A stretch of 64,000 nt of DNA, taken from NCBI RefSeq assembly GCF_013179285.1, contig NZ_WVNW01000005.1:62001-126000 (forward strand), written 5' to 3'. This stretch comes from Roseobacter sp. HKCCD6576-2. GTDB lineage: Bacteria > Pseudomonadota > Alphaproteobacteria > Rhodobacterales > Rhodobacteraceae. Positions 17,620-27,415 of this stretch are shown here, piece after piece. Each line of letters begins with the position of its first letter. The stretch's first letter is position 1. Made by a program: the position numbers and the translations under genes. The notes beneath the pieces are model-generated. The model saw nothing but the letters and a program-made list of their open reading frames with translations. It was not told the origin of the DNA and did not search any database.

Positions 17620-18969
17620 TCAACGCGGCGCGGTTTGTCGCCAGAAGCGGACGGAGAGCAAGACCGCCACCAATCCGATACCGGTGCCATAGCCCGCCCA
17701 AACCCCGATCGCGCCATAACCCATCGGGAAGCCGATCACATAGGCGGCGGGCAGCGCCAGCGGCCAATAGCTGATCAGCGTCATCGCGGTCGGCACGCGG
17801 TTATCCGACATGCCCCTGAGCGCGCCAAGCGTGCTAGACTGTATCCCATCGGCCACCTGCACCAGGGCCGCCACAATGAAGAGGCCCACGGCGAGGTCCA
17901 CGACGGCCTGATCCTCCGTCAGCGCTTCGGACATGGCGCGCCCCCCGAAGATATAGAGCGCTGTGATGGCAAGCATCCACAAAGTGATGATCCAGAGCGC
18001 CGCGCTCAGGATCGGACGCAACCGGGCGCGTTCCGACCTGCCGACGGCGAAGCCGATCCGGATCGACACCGCGCTCGCCATGCCAAGCGGGATCACATAA
18101 AACACGCCGCCAATGGCATTCACCACCTGGTTCGCGGCCAGTTCAACCGCGCCAAACCAGCCGAGCATGATACCGAGAAAGGCGTAAGCCCCGCCCTCGC
18201 CCGCATAGCCGATACAGATCGGCAGGCCCTCGCGGTAAAGCGATTTGATCCGCGCCCAAGTGACTGGCACCACCTGACGATAGGCCGCAAGATCTGGCGA
18301 GCGGCGCCAGAACATCCAGGCAACGACAAGCGATGCGAGGCTGGACAACACACTGGCAATACCCGCGCCCACCAGCCCCATACCAACCTCATGGATCAGC
18401 CCGTAGTTCAGCGGAACGTTCACCACCACGCCGAGATAGGAGATCGCAACACCGGTCCAAGGCCGCCCAACCGTGTCGAAAAGCGTCTTGAAGGCGAAGA
18501 ACATTAGGATCGGCACCAGCCAAATCGCCATGCTGATCCAATAGGGCAAGAGGATCGCCAACACTTCCGGCGGCTGGTTGAGCCAGGTCAGAAACGGGAA
18601 CGCGACGAGCATCAACGCTCCAGCCCCGGCCGCGCCAATAGCACAGAGTGCCAGACCGTTGCGCAGATGTGCGGACACTTCTTTGGCGTCATCCGCGCCA
18701 TGGGCCTGCGCAATCTCCACCCCAATCACGGTCACAAGACCCCAAAGGGCCGAGATCATGATGATCAGAAACGCGGTGGTGATCCCGGCGGCGGCCAGCG
18801 GCACGGTGCCCAATGGGGCAATCATGACCGTATCGACCACGCCAATCAGCGTGGCCGCCGCGAAGGCGATCATCAGCGGCATCGACAGCCGGATAAGCGG
18901 CATCACCTCAGCACGGGTGCCACCATCCGACGGCACGGGGCCGGGTTTGGTTTGCTCGATAACCGACAT
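17620..18969 (-). CDS. MATE family efflux transporter
   Basis: A 449-residue membrane protein with about 12 hydrophobic segments in two similar halves. The N-terminal LIRLSMPLMIAFAAATLIGVVDTVMIAPLG matches the first MATE helix pair, and the second half has LPICIGYAGEGGAYAFLGIMLG. MATE pumps export cationic drugs or metabolites using Na+ or H+ gradients. It is transcribed toward the VOC gene with 52 bases between them and is divergent from ychF. The substrate cannot be predicted. Confidence 0.88.
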   Translation of the reverse strand: MSVIEQTKPGPVPSDGGTRAEVMPLIRLSMPLMIAFAAATLIGVVDTVMIAPLGTVPLAAAGITTAFLIIMISALWGLVTVIGVEIAQAHGADDAKEVSAHLRNGLALCAIGAAGAGALMLVAFPFLTWLNQPPEVLAILLPYWISMAIWLVPILMFFAFKTLFDTVGRPWTGVAISYLGVVVNVPLNYGLIHEVGMGLVGAGIASVLSSLASLVVAWMFWRRSPDLAAYRQVVPVTWARIKSLYREGLPICIGYAGEGGAYAFLGIMLGWFGAVELAANQVVNAIGGVFYVIPLGMASAVSIRIGFAVGRSERARLRPILSAALWIITLWMLAITALYIFGGRAMSEALTEDQAVVDLAVGLFIVAALVQVADGIQSSTLGALRGMSDNRVPTAMTLISYWPLALPAAYVIGFPMGYGAIGVWAGYGTGIGLVAVLLSVRFWRQTAPR

Positions 18970-19172
18970 GGGTCTGACTTGCTGCGCACCCGGCGGGCGC
19001 CCGGTTTGCGCGAAACGGCGTCTCCTCAGCCACGCGAGGGCAGCCCAAAGGGGCCTGCGCGCGCGACACTACCTTGGGAAAGGCCCGAGTCAAGATCGCG
19101 ATCGGCTTGACGGGCAGGCTCCTGCCAAACTAGATGCGCGGCGATATTCACTTGCAAAACACGGGGCCGGTC

Positions 19173-20270
19173 ATGGGTTTTAAAATGGGCATTGTTGGAT
19201 TGCCGAATGTGGGCAAATCCACGCTGTTTAATGCACTGACCCGGACGGCGGCGGCGCAAGCGGCGAATTTCCCGTTCTGCACGATTGAGCCCAATGTCGG
19301 CGATGTGGCGGTGCCGGACACGCGGCTCGACCAGCTGGCCGCGATTGCAGGCTCGAAGCAGATCATTCCGACTCGGATCACCTTTGTCGATATCGCCGGT
19401 CTGGTGAAAGGCGCGTCGAAGGGCGAAGGCTTGGGCAACCAGTTTCTGGCCAATATTCGCGAAGTCGATGCCATCGCCCATGTGCTCCGCTGTTTCGAAG
19501 ATGGCGATGTGACCCATGTGGATGGTCGGATTGACCCGATTGCCGATGCCGAGACCATCGAGACCGAGTTGATGCTGGCCGATATGGAAAGCATCGAGAA
19601 GCGGATGCAGAACATCGTACGGAAGGTTCGTGGGGGCGATAAGGAAGCGGTTCAGCAGGAGCGCCTGCTGAAAGCCGCTTTGGCGATGCTGGAAGACGGC
19701 AAACCCGCACGGATGGTCGAGGTTGATGCCGAAGACGCCAAGGCCTGGGAGATGCTGCAACTTCTGACCACCAAGCCGATCCTCTATGTTTGTAATGTCG
19801 AGGAAGATGCCGCCGCTGAGGGCAATGCCCAATCGGCCCGCGTGGCGGAAATGGCCGCCGAGCAAGGCGCGGCGCATGTGGTAATCTCCGCCCAGATCGA
19901 GGAGGAGATCAGCCAGCTCGACGCCGACGAGGCCGAGATGTTCCTGAGCGAAATGGGACTGGAGGAAGCCGGGCTCGACCGGCTGATCCGCGCCGGTTAC
20001 GCGCTTTTGGACCTCGAGACCTATTTCACCGTCGGCCCCAAAGAGGCCCGCGCCTGGACCATCACCGCGGGCACCACGGCACCAAAAGCCGCGGGCGTGA
20101 TCCATGGCGATTTCGAGAAAGGCTTCATCCGCGCCGAGACAATTGCGTATGAGGACTTCGTAACACTCGGAGGTGAACAACCGGCGAAAGACGCCGGCAA
20201 AATGCGGGCGGAAGGCAAGGGCTACACCGTCAAAGACGGCGACGTGCTGCATTTCCTGTTCAACACTTAG
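19173..20270 (+). CDS. ychF: YchF/OLA1 family redox-regulated ATPase
   Basis: A 365-residue Obg-like P-loop protein. The G1 motif GLPNVGKST is at residues 9-17, followed by NFPFCTIEPNVGDV, DIAGLVKGASKGEGLGNQFL and a C-terminal TGS domain ending KDGDVLHFLFNT. YchF binds ribosomes and prefers ATP to GTP; it is linked to stress and redox responses. The start at 19173 (MGFKMGIVGLP) gives the conserved N-terminus and normal length; an in-frame start 39 bases upstream is not supported. Confidence 0.95.
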   Translation: MGFKMGIVGLPNVGKSTLFNALTRTAAAQAANFPFCTIEPNVGDVAVPDTRLDQLAAIAGSKQIIPTRITFVDIAGLVKGASKGEGLGNQFLANIREVDAIAHVLRCFEDGDVTHVDGRIDPIADAETIETELMLADMESIEKRMQNIVRKVRGGDKEAVQQERLLKAALAMLEDGKPARMVEVDAEDAKAWEMLQLLTTKPILYVCNVEEDAAAEGNAQSARVAEMAAEQGAAHVVISAQIEEEISQLDADEAEMFLSEMGLEEAGLDRLIRAGYALLDLETYFTVGPKEARAWTITAGTTAPKAAGVIHGDFEKGFIRAETIAYEDFVTLGGEQPAKDAGKMRAEGKGYTVKDGDVLHFLFNT

Positions 20271-20508
20271 ACGGTGCGCACAGGATCTAGTCAGGTAAGT
20301 TAGCGCCGGGGCCACACAAATTGATCAGTATCGGTCAGCACGTTGCGCAGGTAGTGTTGCCAGCCCTATTCAGCCAGATAGATCAGCGCTTAGGTTGTAT
20401 CGCATTGGGCCCTAAGCCGACGCCACCCATCAATCTAATTGCCCAAGGCGGAGAACGTCTTCGTATTTGATCTTGTGACCCGCCCCTGGACCCACTAAAC
20501 GGGTCGAC

Positions 20509-20598
20509 GGAGACGTGGCCGAGTGGTCGAAGGCGCTCCCCTGCTAAGGGAGTAGGCCCGGAAGGGTCTCGAGGGTTCGAATCCCTTCGTCTCCGCCA
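20509..20598 (+). tRNA. tRNA-Ser (anticodon GCT)
   Basis: A 90-base tRNA with a 7-bp acceptor stem (GGAGACG with CGTCTCC), a long variable arm as in class II tRNAs, anticodon loop CTGCTAA reading AGC/AGU serine codons, T-loop GGTTCGAATCC and encoded CCA (20596-20598). All arms can be folded by eye. Confidence 0.95.
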
Positions 20599-21012
20599 TT
20601 TACGGCTAAAATTCTGATATAAAACGACAACAGCTTTCGAGAAGGCCGAAATCCGTGCCTGGTTCAGTGTGGGCAAGGATGGCCACCATAACCATGGCTG
20701 GTTACACGCGAGCGGGTCATCGCGAGACCAGAACTGTCAGAATCCAAGCTTCTGAATATGGCGGGCGCACTGAGCTAAAGTGGTCCGATCGCATCCGGAC
20801 CACCGAAAACAGCCCACACAAAACAGATTACTGAAGCTGAGGCGATTAGACTCAAGCGATGGTCGACGCAGCTGCGTTCTTATTCGCCGCACGCATCGCT
20901 GCACTGGGCAGCCAGTTTTGAAGGGACCCAGTGAGCGGCGAAGACAACCGCCTTTTAACCAGAGCCTGCCGACCCGCAGACGAAACGATGTGTCGAACCC
21001 GTCGCGAAAACT
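20599..21012. other. Intergenic region after tRNA-Ser, no gene recognised
   Basis: About 410 bases between the tRNA-Ser and the end of the mrp operon. No open frame here shows coding character or a ribosome-binding site. A 7-bp inverted repeat (CACTGGG ... CCCAGTG) lies near 20910-20945. tRNA-Ser 3' ends are common integration sites, but no integrase gene and no second copy of the tRNA end was seen, so this may only be decayed sequence. Confidence 0.5.
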
Positions 21013-21387
21013 TCACTTATCGGAAGCACCATCCGGCGGATCATCATAAACCGACCAACCATATTCGCTAGCGCTATCCGGCAACTGATCTTTACGCAGG
21101 TTCCGCGCCAGATAGGCCTTGGCGATGAAGTTCGCGGTGATCGGCGCGGTCAAGAACAAGAACACCGAGATTAGGAGTTCGTGCACCGAAATATGCCCGG
21201 TTTCCGCGTAGAAGAAGATCAACGAGGCGGCCAAGACGCCGCCGACGCCAAGCGTCGTGGCCTTGGTTGGCGCGTGCAAACGCTGCACGGTGTCTTTCAG
21301 CTTCACGAGGCCATAGGACCCGACGAAACCAAAAAAGCCGCTGACCACGAGGGAGAGGGCAATAAGGAGTTCTGCGATAAAGCTCAT
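21013..21387 (-). CDS. mrpG: Mrp/Pha monovalent cation/H+ antiporter subunit G
   Basis: A 124-residue subunit with three hydrophobic segments. Motifs typical of MnhG/PhaG are GSYGLVKLKDTVQRLHAPTKATTLGVGG and SVFLFLTAPITANFIAKAYL. The ATG at 21387 is chosen; an in-frame GTG lies 12 bases upstream and overlaps the mrpF stop. The last gene of the operon, it is a small structural subunit of the multi-subunit Na+ or K+/H+ antiporter. The C-terminal tail is short and polar (PDSASEYGWSVYDDPPDG). Confidence 0.92.
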   Translation of the reverse strand: MSFIAELLIALSLVVSGFFGFVGSYGLVKLKDTVQRLHAPTKATTLGVGGVLAASLIFFYAETGHISVHELLISVFLFLTAPITANFIAKAYLARNLRKDQLPDSASEYGWSVYDDPPDGASDK

Positions 21388-21395
21388 GAGTGACC

Positions 21396-21665
21396 TCACT
21401 CAATAATGTCGCCGCGCAACAGAAAGCGGCAATAGGCGACGGTGGAGACGAACCCGACCATGGCGATCAGCATTGCGGCTTCGAAATAGATCGCGGTGCC
21501 ACGCCATACGCCGTAAAGCACCAGAAGCGCGATCACATTGATCACCATGGTGTCGAGCGCAAGAATGCGATCGGCGGCGTCGGGGCCCACGGCAATGCGC
21601 CAGAGATCGAGTAGCAGGGCCACGCCGTAGCATCCGGCGGCGAAAAACAGAGCATATTCGATCAT
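21396..21665 (-). CDS. mrpF: Mrp/Pha antiporter subunit F
   Basis: An 89-residue protein with three membrane segments. RIAVGPDAADRILALDTMVINVIALLVLYG is the conserved MnhF/PhaF core. Its start overlaps the mrpE stop by four bases (ATGA), implying coupled translation. It is a small subunit needed for assembly of the Mrp antiporter, which handles Na+/K+ and pH homeostasis. Confidence 0.92.
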   Translation of the reverse strand: MIEYALFFAAGCYGVALLLDLWRIAVGPDAADRILALDTMVINVIALLVLYGVWRGTAIYFEAAMLIAMVGFVSTVAYCRFLLRGDIIE

Positions 21666-22153
21666 GGAAAAATCTCCTTCAATCGCCGTTCATAGCGGGA
21701 TTTGATCTCGTCACGGACGCTGTCCGGGTCATCGGTGTGGAGGCAGTGAACAAGGACGCAGCCGCCATCGGCGGACAGGGTCGCCGAGACGGTGCCAGGG
21801 GTCATGGTGATGGTGCCCGCCAGGACCGTTATCGCTTCGGCAGAGGTCAGTTCCAGCGGGACCGGGATCCATTTCGAATGGATTGTCCGCTCGCGCCGGA
21901 ACAAGATGATCATCGCGACCTGCACATTGGCGACGATGATATCCCAGAGCACGACCAGGCAGTATTCGACGATCTTCAATGGCCGGGCGAGTTTCGGGCG
22001 GTCCGGCCAGTAGGCGGCGGTGACCATGGGAACGATCAAGCCAATCGCACTTCCCAGAATGAGATTGCCGAGCGTGAAGGTGTTGACGAGGCCAATCCAG
22101 ACCAAGACCAACGTGAGGCTCAGGAGTGGATGGGGGATAAGACGGGTCAGCAT
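21662..22153 (-). CDS. mrpE: Mrp/Pha antiporter subunit E
   Basis: A 163-residue MnhE/PhaE protein. The N-terminal half is hydrophobic (PLLSLTLVLVWIGLVNTF, GSAIGLIVPMVTA), then comes the family segment VVLWDIIVANVQVAMIILF, and the soluble C-terminal part holds TMTPGTVSATLSADGGCVLVH. It lies three bases after mrpD and overlaps mrpF by four bases. It is a structural subunit of the cation/proton antiporter. Confidence 0.93.
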   Translation of the reverse strand: MLTRLIPHPLLSLTLVLVWIGLVNTFTLGNLILGSAIGLIVPMVTAAYWPDRPKLARPLKIVEYCLVVLWDIIVANVQVAMIILFRRERTIHSKWIPVPLELTSAEAITVLAGTITMTPGTVSATLSADGGCVLVHCLHTDDPDSVRDEIKSRYERRLKEIFP

Positions 22154-22156
22154 GGA

Positions 22157-23704
22157 TCAGCCCTCCTCGCCTGGATTGAGAACCGCCGCAACATAGCCCT
22201 CGCGGTCGAAAAGCTGTGCTGAGGTGTCTTCGAGATAGGCCGACACGGGTCCGGCGAAAGCGGCTAACAGGGCCAGGACCGCGAGGGTCAGCATGCTCGG
22301 CGCCAGTTGCATCGGAGTGGCCCGGATAGGCTCCGGCGCGTCGTGCACGGTGATGGCCTCCGGGTCCGGCTCCGGCACGGGCGTGGCGGTGGATTTCCAG
22401 AAGAGCGCGCTGCCAGCCCGCGCGAACCCAACCATGGTCAGGAGAGAGCCGACCAGGATCGCCGACCAGGCCCAAGGCATCGCGCCGGGTGCGCGAAGGG
22501 CATCAAGCACCAAAAGCTTGCCCAGGAACCCGCTGAGCGGTGGCATGCCCGCCATACCAATCGCGGCGGCGAAGAAAAGCGCCGCGAAAAGGCCATTTTG
22601 CACGGTCGCGGGCATTGGCGTCAGCGTGTCGGCCTCTCGTTGCGTGACCACCAAATCGGCGATCAGGAACAGGCACGCCGCGGCGAAGGTGGAATGTACC
22701 ATATAGTAGAGCGCCGCGGAGGTCGCGGTGGGCGAGAAGGCGGCGACTGCCACAAGGAGCGTGCCCATCGAGCCAACCACGGAAAAGGCGATGAGCGGCA
22801 TCAGACGCCGCGCGCCGAGCACGCCGAAGGCCCCGACTGCGATGGTGACGATCGCGGCGGGGAATAGCCAAGTGCCCGCCAGCCCCTCGGTTCCGCCGCT
22901 GCCTGGGCCGAAGGCGGTGGTGTGGACCCGCAGGATTGCATAGGCCCCGACCTTGGTCATGATTGCGAACAGCGCGGCCACCGGCGCAGGGGCGTTTGCG
23001 TAAGTCGCGGGCAGCCAGAACTGCACCGGGAAGAGCGCGGCTTTCACGGCGAAGACGATCATCAGGAGGATCGCCGCCACCCGCACCAGAGCGGCCTCTT
23101 CTACGGGAATCTCCGGGATGCGCGCAGCGAGATCGGCGATGTTAAGCGTGCCGGTCGAGGCGTAAAGCGTGCCGAGCGCAAAGAGGAAGAGCGTGGAGCC
23201 CGCGAGGTTCATCACCACATATTGCAGGCCCGCGCGCATCCGCTCGCGCCCGCCGGAATGGATCATCAAGCCGTAAGACGCGATCAACAGCACCTCGAAA
23301 AAGACGAAAAGGTTGAAAATGTCACCAGTCAGGAACGCGCCGCAAATCCCCATAAGCTGAAACTGGAAGAGGGCATGGAAATGCCGCCCGCGCGCATCCC
23401 ACCCTGTTGTGATCGCGTGGATCAGAACGATCAGCGCCAGCACCGCCGTCAACAGAACCATCAAGGCGGACAGGCGGTCGAGCACCAGGACGATCCCGAA
23501 GGGCGCGGGCCAGTCGCCGAGCCGGTAGATATGCGTCGTACCGTCGGCCGCCATGCCGGTAAGCCCGATGGCAATCGCCAGAAGCAAAACGGTGCCGGTG
23601 AGCGAGGCCGCACGCGCCAAGGTCATGTCGTGGCGCATGACAAAGCCGATCAGCGGCGCAAGAAGGGCCGGTAGAACCACCGGTAGAATAATCCAGTGCA
23701 TCAT
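22157..23704 (-). CDS. mrpD: Mrp/Pha antiporter subunit D
   Basis: A 515-residue membrane protein homologous to proton-pumping subunits NuoM/NuoN of complex I. The central LLIASYGLMIHSGG, PAPVAALFAIMTKVGAYAILR (with the conserved lysine) and MVHSTFAAACLFLIADL are typical. With MrpA it provides the proton and cation pathway. It overlaps mrpC by four bases. The gene order A/B-C-D-E-F-G and the lack of other nuo genes separate it from a true complex I operon. Confidence 0.94.
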   Translation of the reverse strand: MMHWIILPVVLPALLAPLIGFVMRHDMTLARAASLTGTVLLLAIAIGLTGMAADGTTHIYRLGDWPAPFGIVLVLDRLSALMVLLTAVLALIVLIHAITTGWDARGRHFHALFQFQLMGICGAFLTGDIFNLFVFFEVLLIASYGLMIHSGGRERMRAGLQYVVMNLAGSTLFLFALGTLYASTGTLNIADLAARIPEIPVEEAALVRVAAILLMIVFAVKAALFPVQFWLPATYANAPAPVAALFAIMTKVGAYAILRVHTTAFGPGSGGTEGLAGTWLFPAAIVTIAVGAFGVLGARRLMPLIAFSVVGSMGTLLVAVAAFSPTATSAALYYMVHSTFAAACLFLIADLVVTQREADTLTPMPATVQNGLFAALFFAAAIGMAGMPPLSGFLGKLLVLDALRAPGAMPWAWSAILVGSLLTMVGFARAGSALFWKSTATPVPEPDPEAITVHDAPEPIRATPMQLAPSMLTLAVLALLAAFAGPVSAYLEDTSAQLFDREGYVAAVLNPGEEG

Positions 23705-24063
23705 GCTTGGTCATCCTTCGCCGGCTCGGCCTCGTCCTCGGGCGCGATGTCAATCCGGTCGCTCTCGGCCTCGAGATACGCGGCCAGCCCGATCATCACC
23801 AGCACCGCCGTCATCCCGAAAGAGATCACGATGGCGGTCAGAACCAACGCCTGGGGCAGCGGGTCGGTATAGCTGGCTTCGCCATAGCGCGACAGGATCG
23901 GTGACATGTCGATGGCCAACCGCCCGCTTGCGAACAGGAAGACGTTGACCGCATAGGACAAAAGCGTGATGCCCAGGATCACCGGGAAGGTCCTGAGCCG
24001 CAGCAGGAGGTAAACCCCGCCCGCCGTCAAAACGGCAATCGTGCTTGCAACGATAAGCTCCAT
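23701..24063 (-). CDS. mrpC: Mrp/Pha antiporter subunit C
   Basis: A 120-residue NuoK-like subunit with three transmembrane segments (IVASTIAVLTAGGVYLLL, PVILGITLLSYAVNVFLF, QALVLTAIVISFGMTAVLVMIGLA). The start at 24063 gives the expected NuoK-like N-terminus (MELIVAST) and lies one base after the mrpA stop. The acidic C-terminal tail (IAPEDEAEPAKDDQA) is cytoplasmic by charge. It is part of the six-gene antiporter operon. Confidence 0.93.
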   Translation of the reverse strand: MELIVASTIAVLTAGGVYLLLRLRTFPVILGITLLSYAVNVFLFASGRLAIDMSPILSRYGEASYTDPLPQALVLTAIVISFGMTAVLVMIGLAAYLEAESDRIDIAPEDEAEPAKDDQA

Positions 24064-24064
24064 C

Positions 24065-26926
24065 TCAGGTCTCCGCCTTGGTCTCGGCGACCTGATCGCC
24101 GGGGTCGTAATCCATGGGCTCCACATTCACCGTTTCGCCCGCGAAGCGCGCGATTCGAGAAAGGCTGTAGAGCATCAACATGACCGCGCCCAGAACGGTC
24201 AGGAACACGCCAAGATCGAAAAGCATGGCGGTGGCCAGTTCAAATTCCTCAATCGGCGGCAGATGCACATAGGTATAGGCGCTGGTCAGGAACGGCGTGC
24301 CCGACAGCCAGGACCCGATCCCGGTTGCGCCCGCGATAACGACGCCAAGGCCGATCATCGTGTGGTACTCGATCCGCTTACGCTCCTGCGTCCAGGCGAA
24401 ACCGGAGGCCATGTATTGCATCAAAAGCGCGATGGCGACCACAAGGCCTGCCACAAATCCGCCGCCCGGCTGGTTGTGGCCGCGTAGGAAGATGTAGATG
24501 CCCACGACAATCGCGATCGGCATCAACACACGGGTGACCACAACCATCATCAGCGGGTGCCGGTCGCGGGACCGGTCCTGCGAATAATCCATGTTCTTAA
24601 GCCGCCGCACCGCGGGCCCATCGAGCAGCGCATGCATCAGGGCATAGATCACAAGGCCCGCGATCCCCAACACGATGATCTCGCCATAGGTGTCATAGCC
24701 CCGGAAATCGACCAGGATGACATTGACCACATTGGTGCCGCCACCGCCCTCATAGCTGTTGTCGATGTGGTAGCTTGAGATCGTGTCGATATCGCGCAGG
24801 AGGAAGGCATAGGCCAGCGCCCCAACCCCACCACCGGCAGTCAGCGCGATGAACGCATCGCGGAGTTTGAGGCCCATCGGGCTCTCTTTCGGCGTCTCCT
24901 TCGGCATGAAGTGTAGCGCCAGCAGCAAGAGCATGATCGTCACCGTCTCAACCGAAATCTGCGTCAGCGCCAGATCGGGGGCCGAGAGATAGGCAAAGCC
25001 AGCCGAGATCGACAACCCTATGACCCCGATCAAGACCAGCGCGCGGAACCGACGGTGATGCATTACGACAACTGAGACCGTGGCCACGATCAACATCAGC
25101 CAGACGACAGCGATGACCGCCGGAACCGGCAAAAGCTCTCGCGTGGGGGCCGACAGGCCGCTGCCGGAATAGGCGATCCAGCCAAGTGCGACGGCGGTCA
25201 CCGTGAAGATGGCAAGGTAGCGGCTGATGGCACCGTTATGGGTGATCTCGGTGATTCCACGCGTGAATGAGACAAGCGCCGCGACCAACCGATCGAAGAT
25301 TGCTTTCGCTTCGGGGCGTGGCGCGGCGATCCAGGCCCGGTCGAGGGGGCGATGCAGCAGGAGCACCATTGCACCGCCCAAAATGGCGATGATCGACATC
25401 CACAGCGCGGGCGTCACGCCGTGCCAGATTTTCAGATGCGGGTGCAAATCCGCGCCCGTCACCGCATTGGCCGCCGCCGTCACGACCCCTTCGGCCAGGA
25501 AGGGCGCCATGCCGATCACCAGGACGAGGACCACCAGAAGCCCGGGCGCGGCCCACATGCCGAAAGGCGGATCATGCGGTGTCGACGGATAGTCATCGCG
25601 CTTGGGCCCGAGGAAGACATGCGCGACGAAGCGGAAGGAATACGCCACCGACAGAAGCGCGCCGATTGTCGCTGCGATCGGCACGGCGTAATGGCTGCCG
25701 AGCCAGTCGGTATGCGAGGCCTCCTCCAGCATCATTTCCTTCGACAAGAACCCGTTCAGGAGCGGGAGACCGGCCATCGACAGCGCCGCCACCGTCCCGA
25801 TCAGGAAGGTGATCGGCATCAGATGCCTGAGCCCGCCGAGCCGTTTGATATCCCGTGTATGGGTTTCGTGATCGACGATCCCGGCGGTCATGAAGAGCGC
25901 GGCCTTGAAGGTCAGGTGGTTGATGATGTGGAACACCGCCGCCACCGCCGCGGCTTGGGTTCCGAAACCGAGCAACATGGTCAAAAGGCCCAGATGACTG
26001 ACCGTCGAGAATGCCAGAAGCGCCTTGAGATCATCTTTGAAGAGCGCGATCAGCGCGCCCAGCACCATGGTCACAAGGCCCGTGGTCGCGACGATATAGA
26101 ACCAGGCATCCGTTCCCGACAGCACCGGCCACATGCGCGCCATCAGGAACACGCCCGCTTTCACCATCGTCGCCGAATGCAGATAGGCCGAGACCGGCGT
26201 CGGCGCGGCCATCGCGTGGGGCAGCCAGAAGTGGAATGGGAATTGTGCGGATTTGGTGAAGGCGCCCAGCAGGATCAGGATCAGCGCGGGCAGATACCAT
26301 TCCGACGCGCGGATCTGGTCCCCCGCTTGCAAGATATCGGTCAGGTTGTAGCTGCCGACGATATTGCCGAGGATCAGCATGCCGCCAATCATCGCCAGCC
26401 CGCCCGCGCCGGTCACGGCCAGTGCCATCCGCGCGCCTTGCCGCCCTTCGGGCAAGTGCTTCCAATAGCCGATCAAGAGGAAGGACGACAGCGAGGTCAG
26501 CTCCCAGAACACCAGCAAAAGCAGGATATTATCCGAGATCACGATGCCCAGCATCGCGCCCTGGAATAGCAATAGATAGGTATAAAACTGCCCCATCGGG
26601 TCCTCGCCCGACAGGTAGAACCGCGCGTAAAGCGTGATCAGAAGGCCCACACCCAGGATCATCCCGGCAAACAGCAGCCCGAGCCCATCCAGGAAGAAAG
26701 AGGCCGACAACCCCAGTTGCGGCAGCCATTCAAGCTCGGCCTGGATCACCTCGCCGCGCATAACCGCCGGCGCGAGGGTTAAAAGCATGATGAGTGCCAA
26801 AGTTGTCGGCACTGCGGTAAAGATCGCACATGCATTGCGCCCAGCCCGGATCATCAGGCCCGGCACGAGGGCCCCGATGAAGGGAAGCAGCGCGATGAGA
26901 AAAAGAAGGTTGCCGCCGTCGCTCAT
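24065..26926 (-). CDS. mrpA: Mrp/Pha antiporter fused subunit A+B
   Basis: A 953-residue fusion. Residues 1 to about 780 form MrpA, homologous to NuoL: FWELTSLSSFLLIGYWKH, SAQFPFHFWLPHAMAAPTPVSAYLHSATMVKAG and HLTFKAALFMTAGIVDHETHTRD are classic. The remaining part is an MnhB domain with PIAIVVGIYIFLRGHNQPGGGFVAGLV. An A+B fusion is the form known as PhaAB in rhizobia and relatives. It starts the operon and carries the main ion translocation path. The upstream start region has only a weak ribosome-binding site (gggcagaga). Confidence 0.95.
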   Translation of the reverse strand: MSDGGNLLFLIALLPFIGALVPGLMIRAGRNACAIFTAVPTTLALIMLLTLAPAVMRGEVIQAELEWLPQLGLSASFFLDGLGLLFAGMILGVGLLITLYARFYLSGEDPMGQFYTYLLLFQGAMLGIVISDNILLLLVFWELTSLSSFLLIGYWKHLPEGRQGARMALAVTGAGGLAMIGGMLILGNIVGSYNLTDILQAGDQIRASEWYLPALILILLGAFTKSAQFPFHFWLPHAMAAPTPVSAYLHSATMVKAGVFLMARMWPVLSGTDAWFYIVATTGLVTMVLGALIALFKDDLKALLAFSTVSHLGLLTMLLGFGTQAAAVAAVFHIINHLTFKAALFMTAGIVDHETHTRDIKRLGGLRHLMPITFLIGTVAALSMAGLPLLNGFLSKEMMLEEASHTDWLGSHYAVPIAATIGALLSVAYSFRFVAHVFLGPKRDDYPSTPHDPPFGMWAAPGLLVVLVLVIGMAPFLAEGVVTAAANAVTGADLHPHLKIWHGVTPALWMSIIAILGGAMVLLLHRPLDRAWIAAPRPEAKAIFDRLVAALVSFTRGITEITHNGAISRYLAIFTVTAVALGWIAYSGSGLSAPTRELLPVPAVIAVVWLMLIVATVSVVVMHHRRFRALVLIGVIGLSISAGFAYLSAPDLALTQISVETVTIMLLLLALHFMPKETPKESPMGLKLRDAFIALTAGGGVGALAYAFLLRDIDTISSYHIDNSYEGGGGTNVVNVILVDFRGYDTYGEIIVLGIAGLVIYALMHALLDGPAVRRLKNMDYSQDRSRDRHPLMMVVVTRVLMPIAIVVGIYIFLRGHNQPGGGFVAGLVVAIALLMQYMASGFAWTQERKRIEYHTMIGLGVVIAGATGIGSWLSGTPFLTSAYTYVHLPPIEEFELATAMLFDLGVFLTVLGAVMLMLYSLSRIARFAGETVNVEPMDYDPGDQVAETKAET

Positions 26927-27379
26927 TCTCTGCCCTTAAAAGAGTCTTTGTCTGCACACTGGATAACGATGGTCTTCTTGACTGTAAAACAAAGCTTTGC
27001 GCTTCGCATGCGGCGGTTCGATGCAACATCGGTCGGAAGACAAGCAAACTATGGCTCCGACCCATCGGATTTCCCGACATTTCAACCGAGATCCATGCGG
27101 CCAGAATCTAGATGGCCGTCCCTTAATCCGCGATGACTGTGGATGTCGCGAACGACGCAGTGCAGTTCGCCGGATCAGTTTCAGATTAAACGCAGGGAAA
27201 GGTCTATCTCGGCAGTGCTGAGACGGCTGTCATGACACAGGCAGCTAAGGCTCAATGTCGCTAGCGACCAAGCTTAACAGGAACGGCAACGCAAAACCCG
27301 CGGCGTATCCAGCGGACCTATCTGGCGTGTGCGCCGGGAGATTGATGCCAACGAAGGCCGACTAAAAATGGCATTGCAC
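26927..27379. other. Intergenic region upstream of the mrp operon
   Basis: About 450 bases with no convincing gene on either strand. It should contain the mrp operon promoter near its left end (reading leftward), but no clear -35/-10 pair or operator was picked out by eye. Base composition is less GC-rich than the flanking genes. Confidence 0.5.
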
Positions 27380-27401
27380 GGAGGCGGCTTTAGCCGCCTC
27401 C
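27380..27401 (-). terminator. Hairpin after the sulfurtransferase gene
   Basis: A perfect 9-bp stem (GGAGGCGGC with GCCGCCTCC) with a four-base loop lies 15 bases after the stop at 27416. The five-T run on the minus strand is about 12 bases further on and not adjacent, so it is an imperfect terminator. Confidence 0.55.
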
Positions 27402-27415
27402 GCATAGAACAATCG

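Noticed and set aside
20509-21012. An integrated element at tRNA-Ser
   Set aside because: No integrase, no attachment-site repeat of the tRNA 3' end and no mobile genes were found in the following sequence.
25352-26569. A 405-codon open frame opposite mrpA
   Set aside because: It is antisense to MrpA, rich in Arg, His and Gln as typical shadow frames, and has no family resemblance.
21013-26926. A partial complex I (nuo) operon
   Set aside because: The NuoL, NuoM/N and NuoK-like subunits follow the A/B-C-D-E-F-G order of Mrp antiporters and include MnhE, MnhF and MnhG, which complex I lacks.
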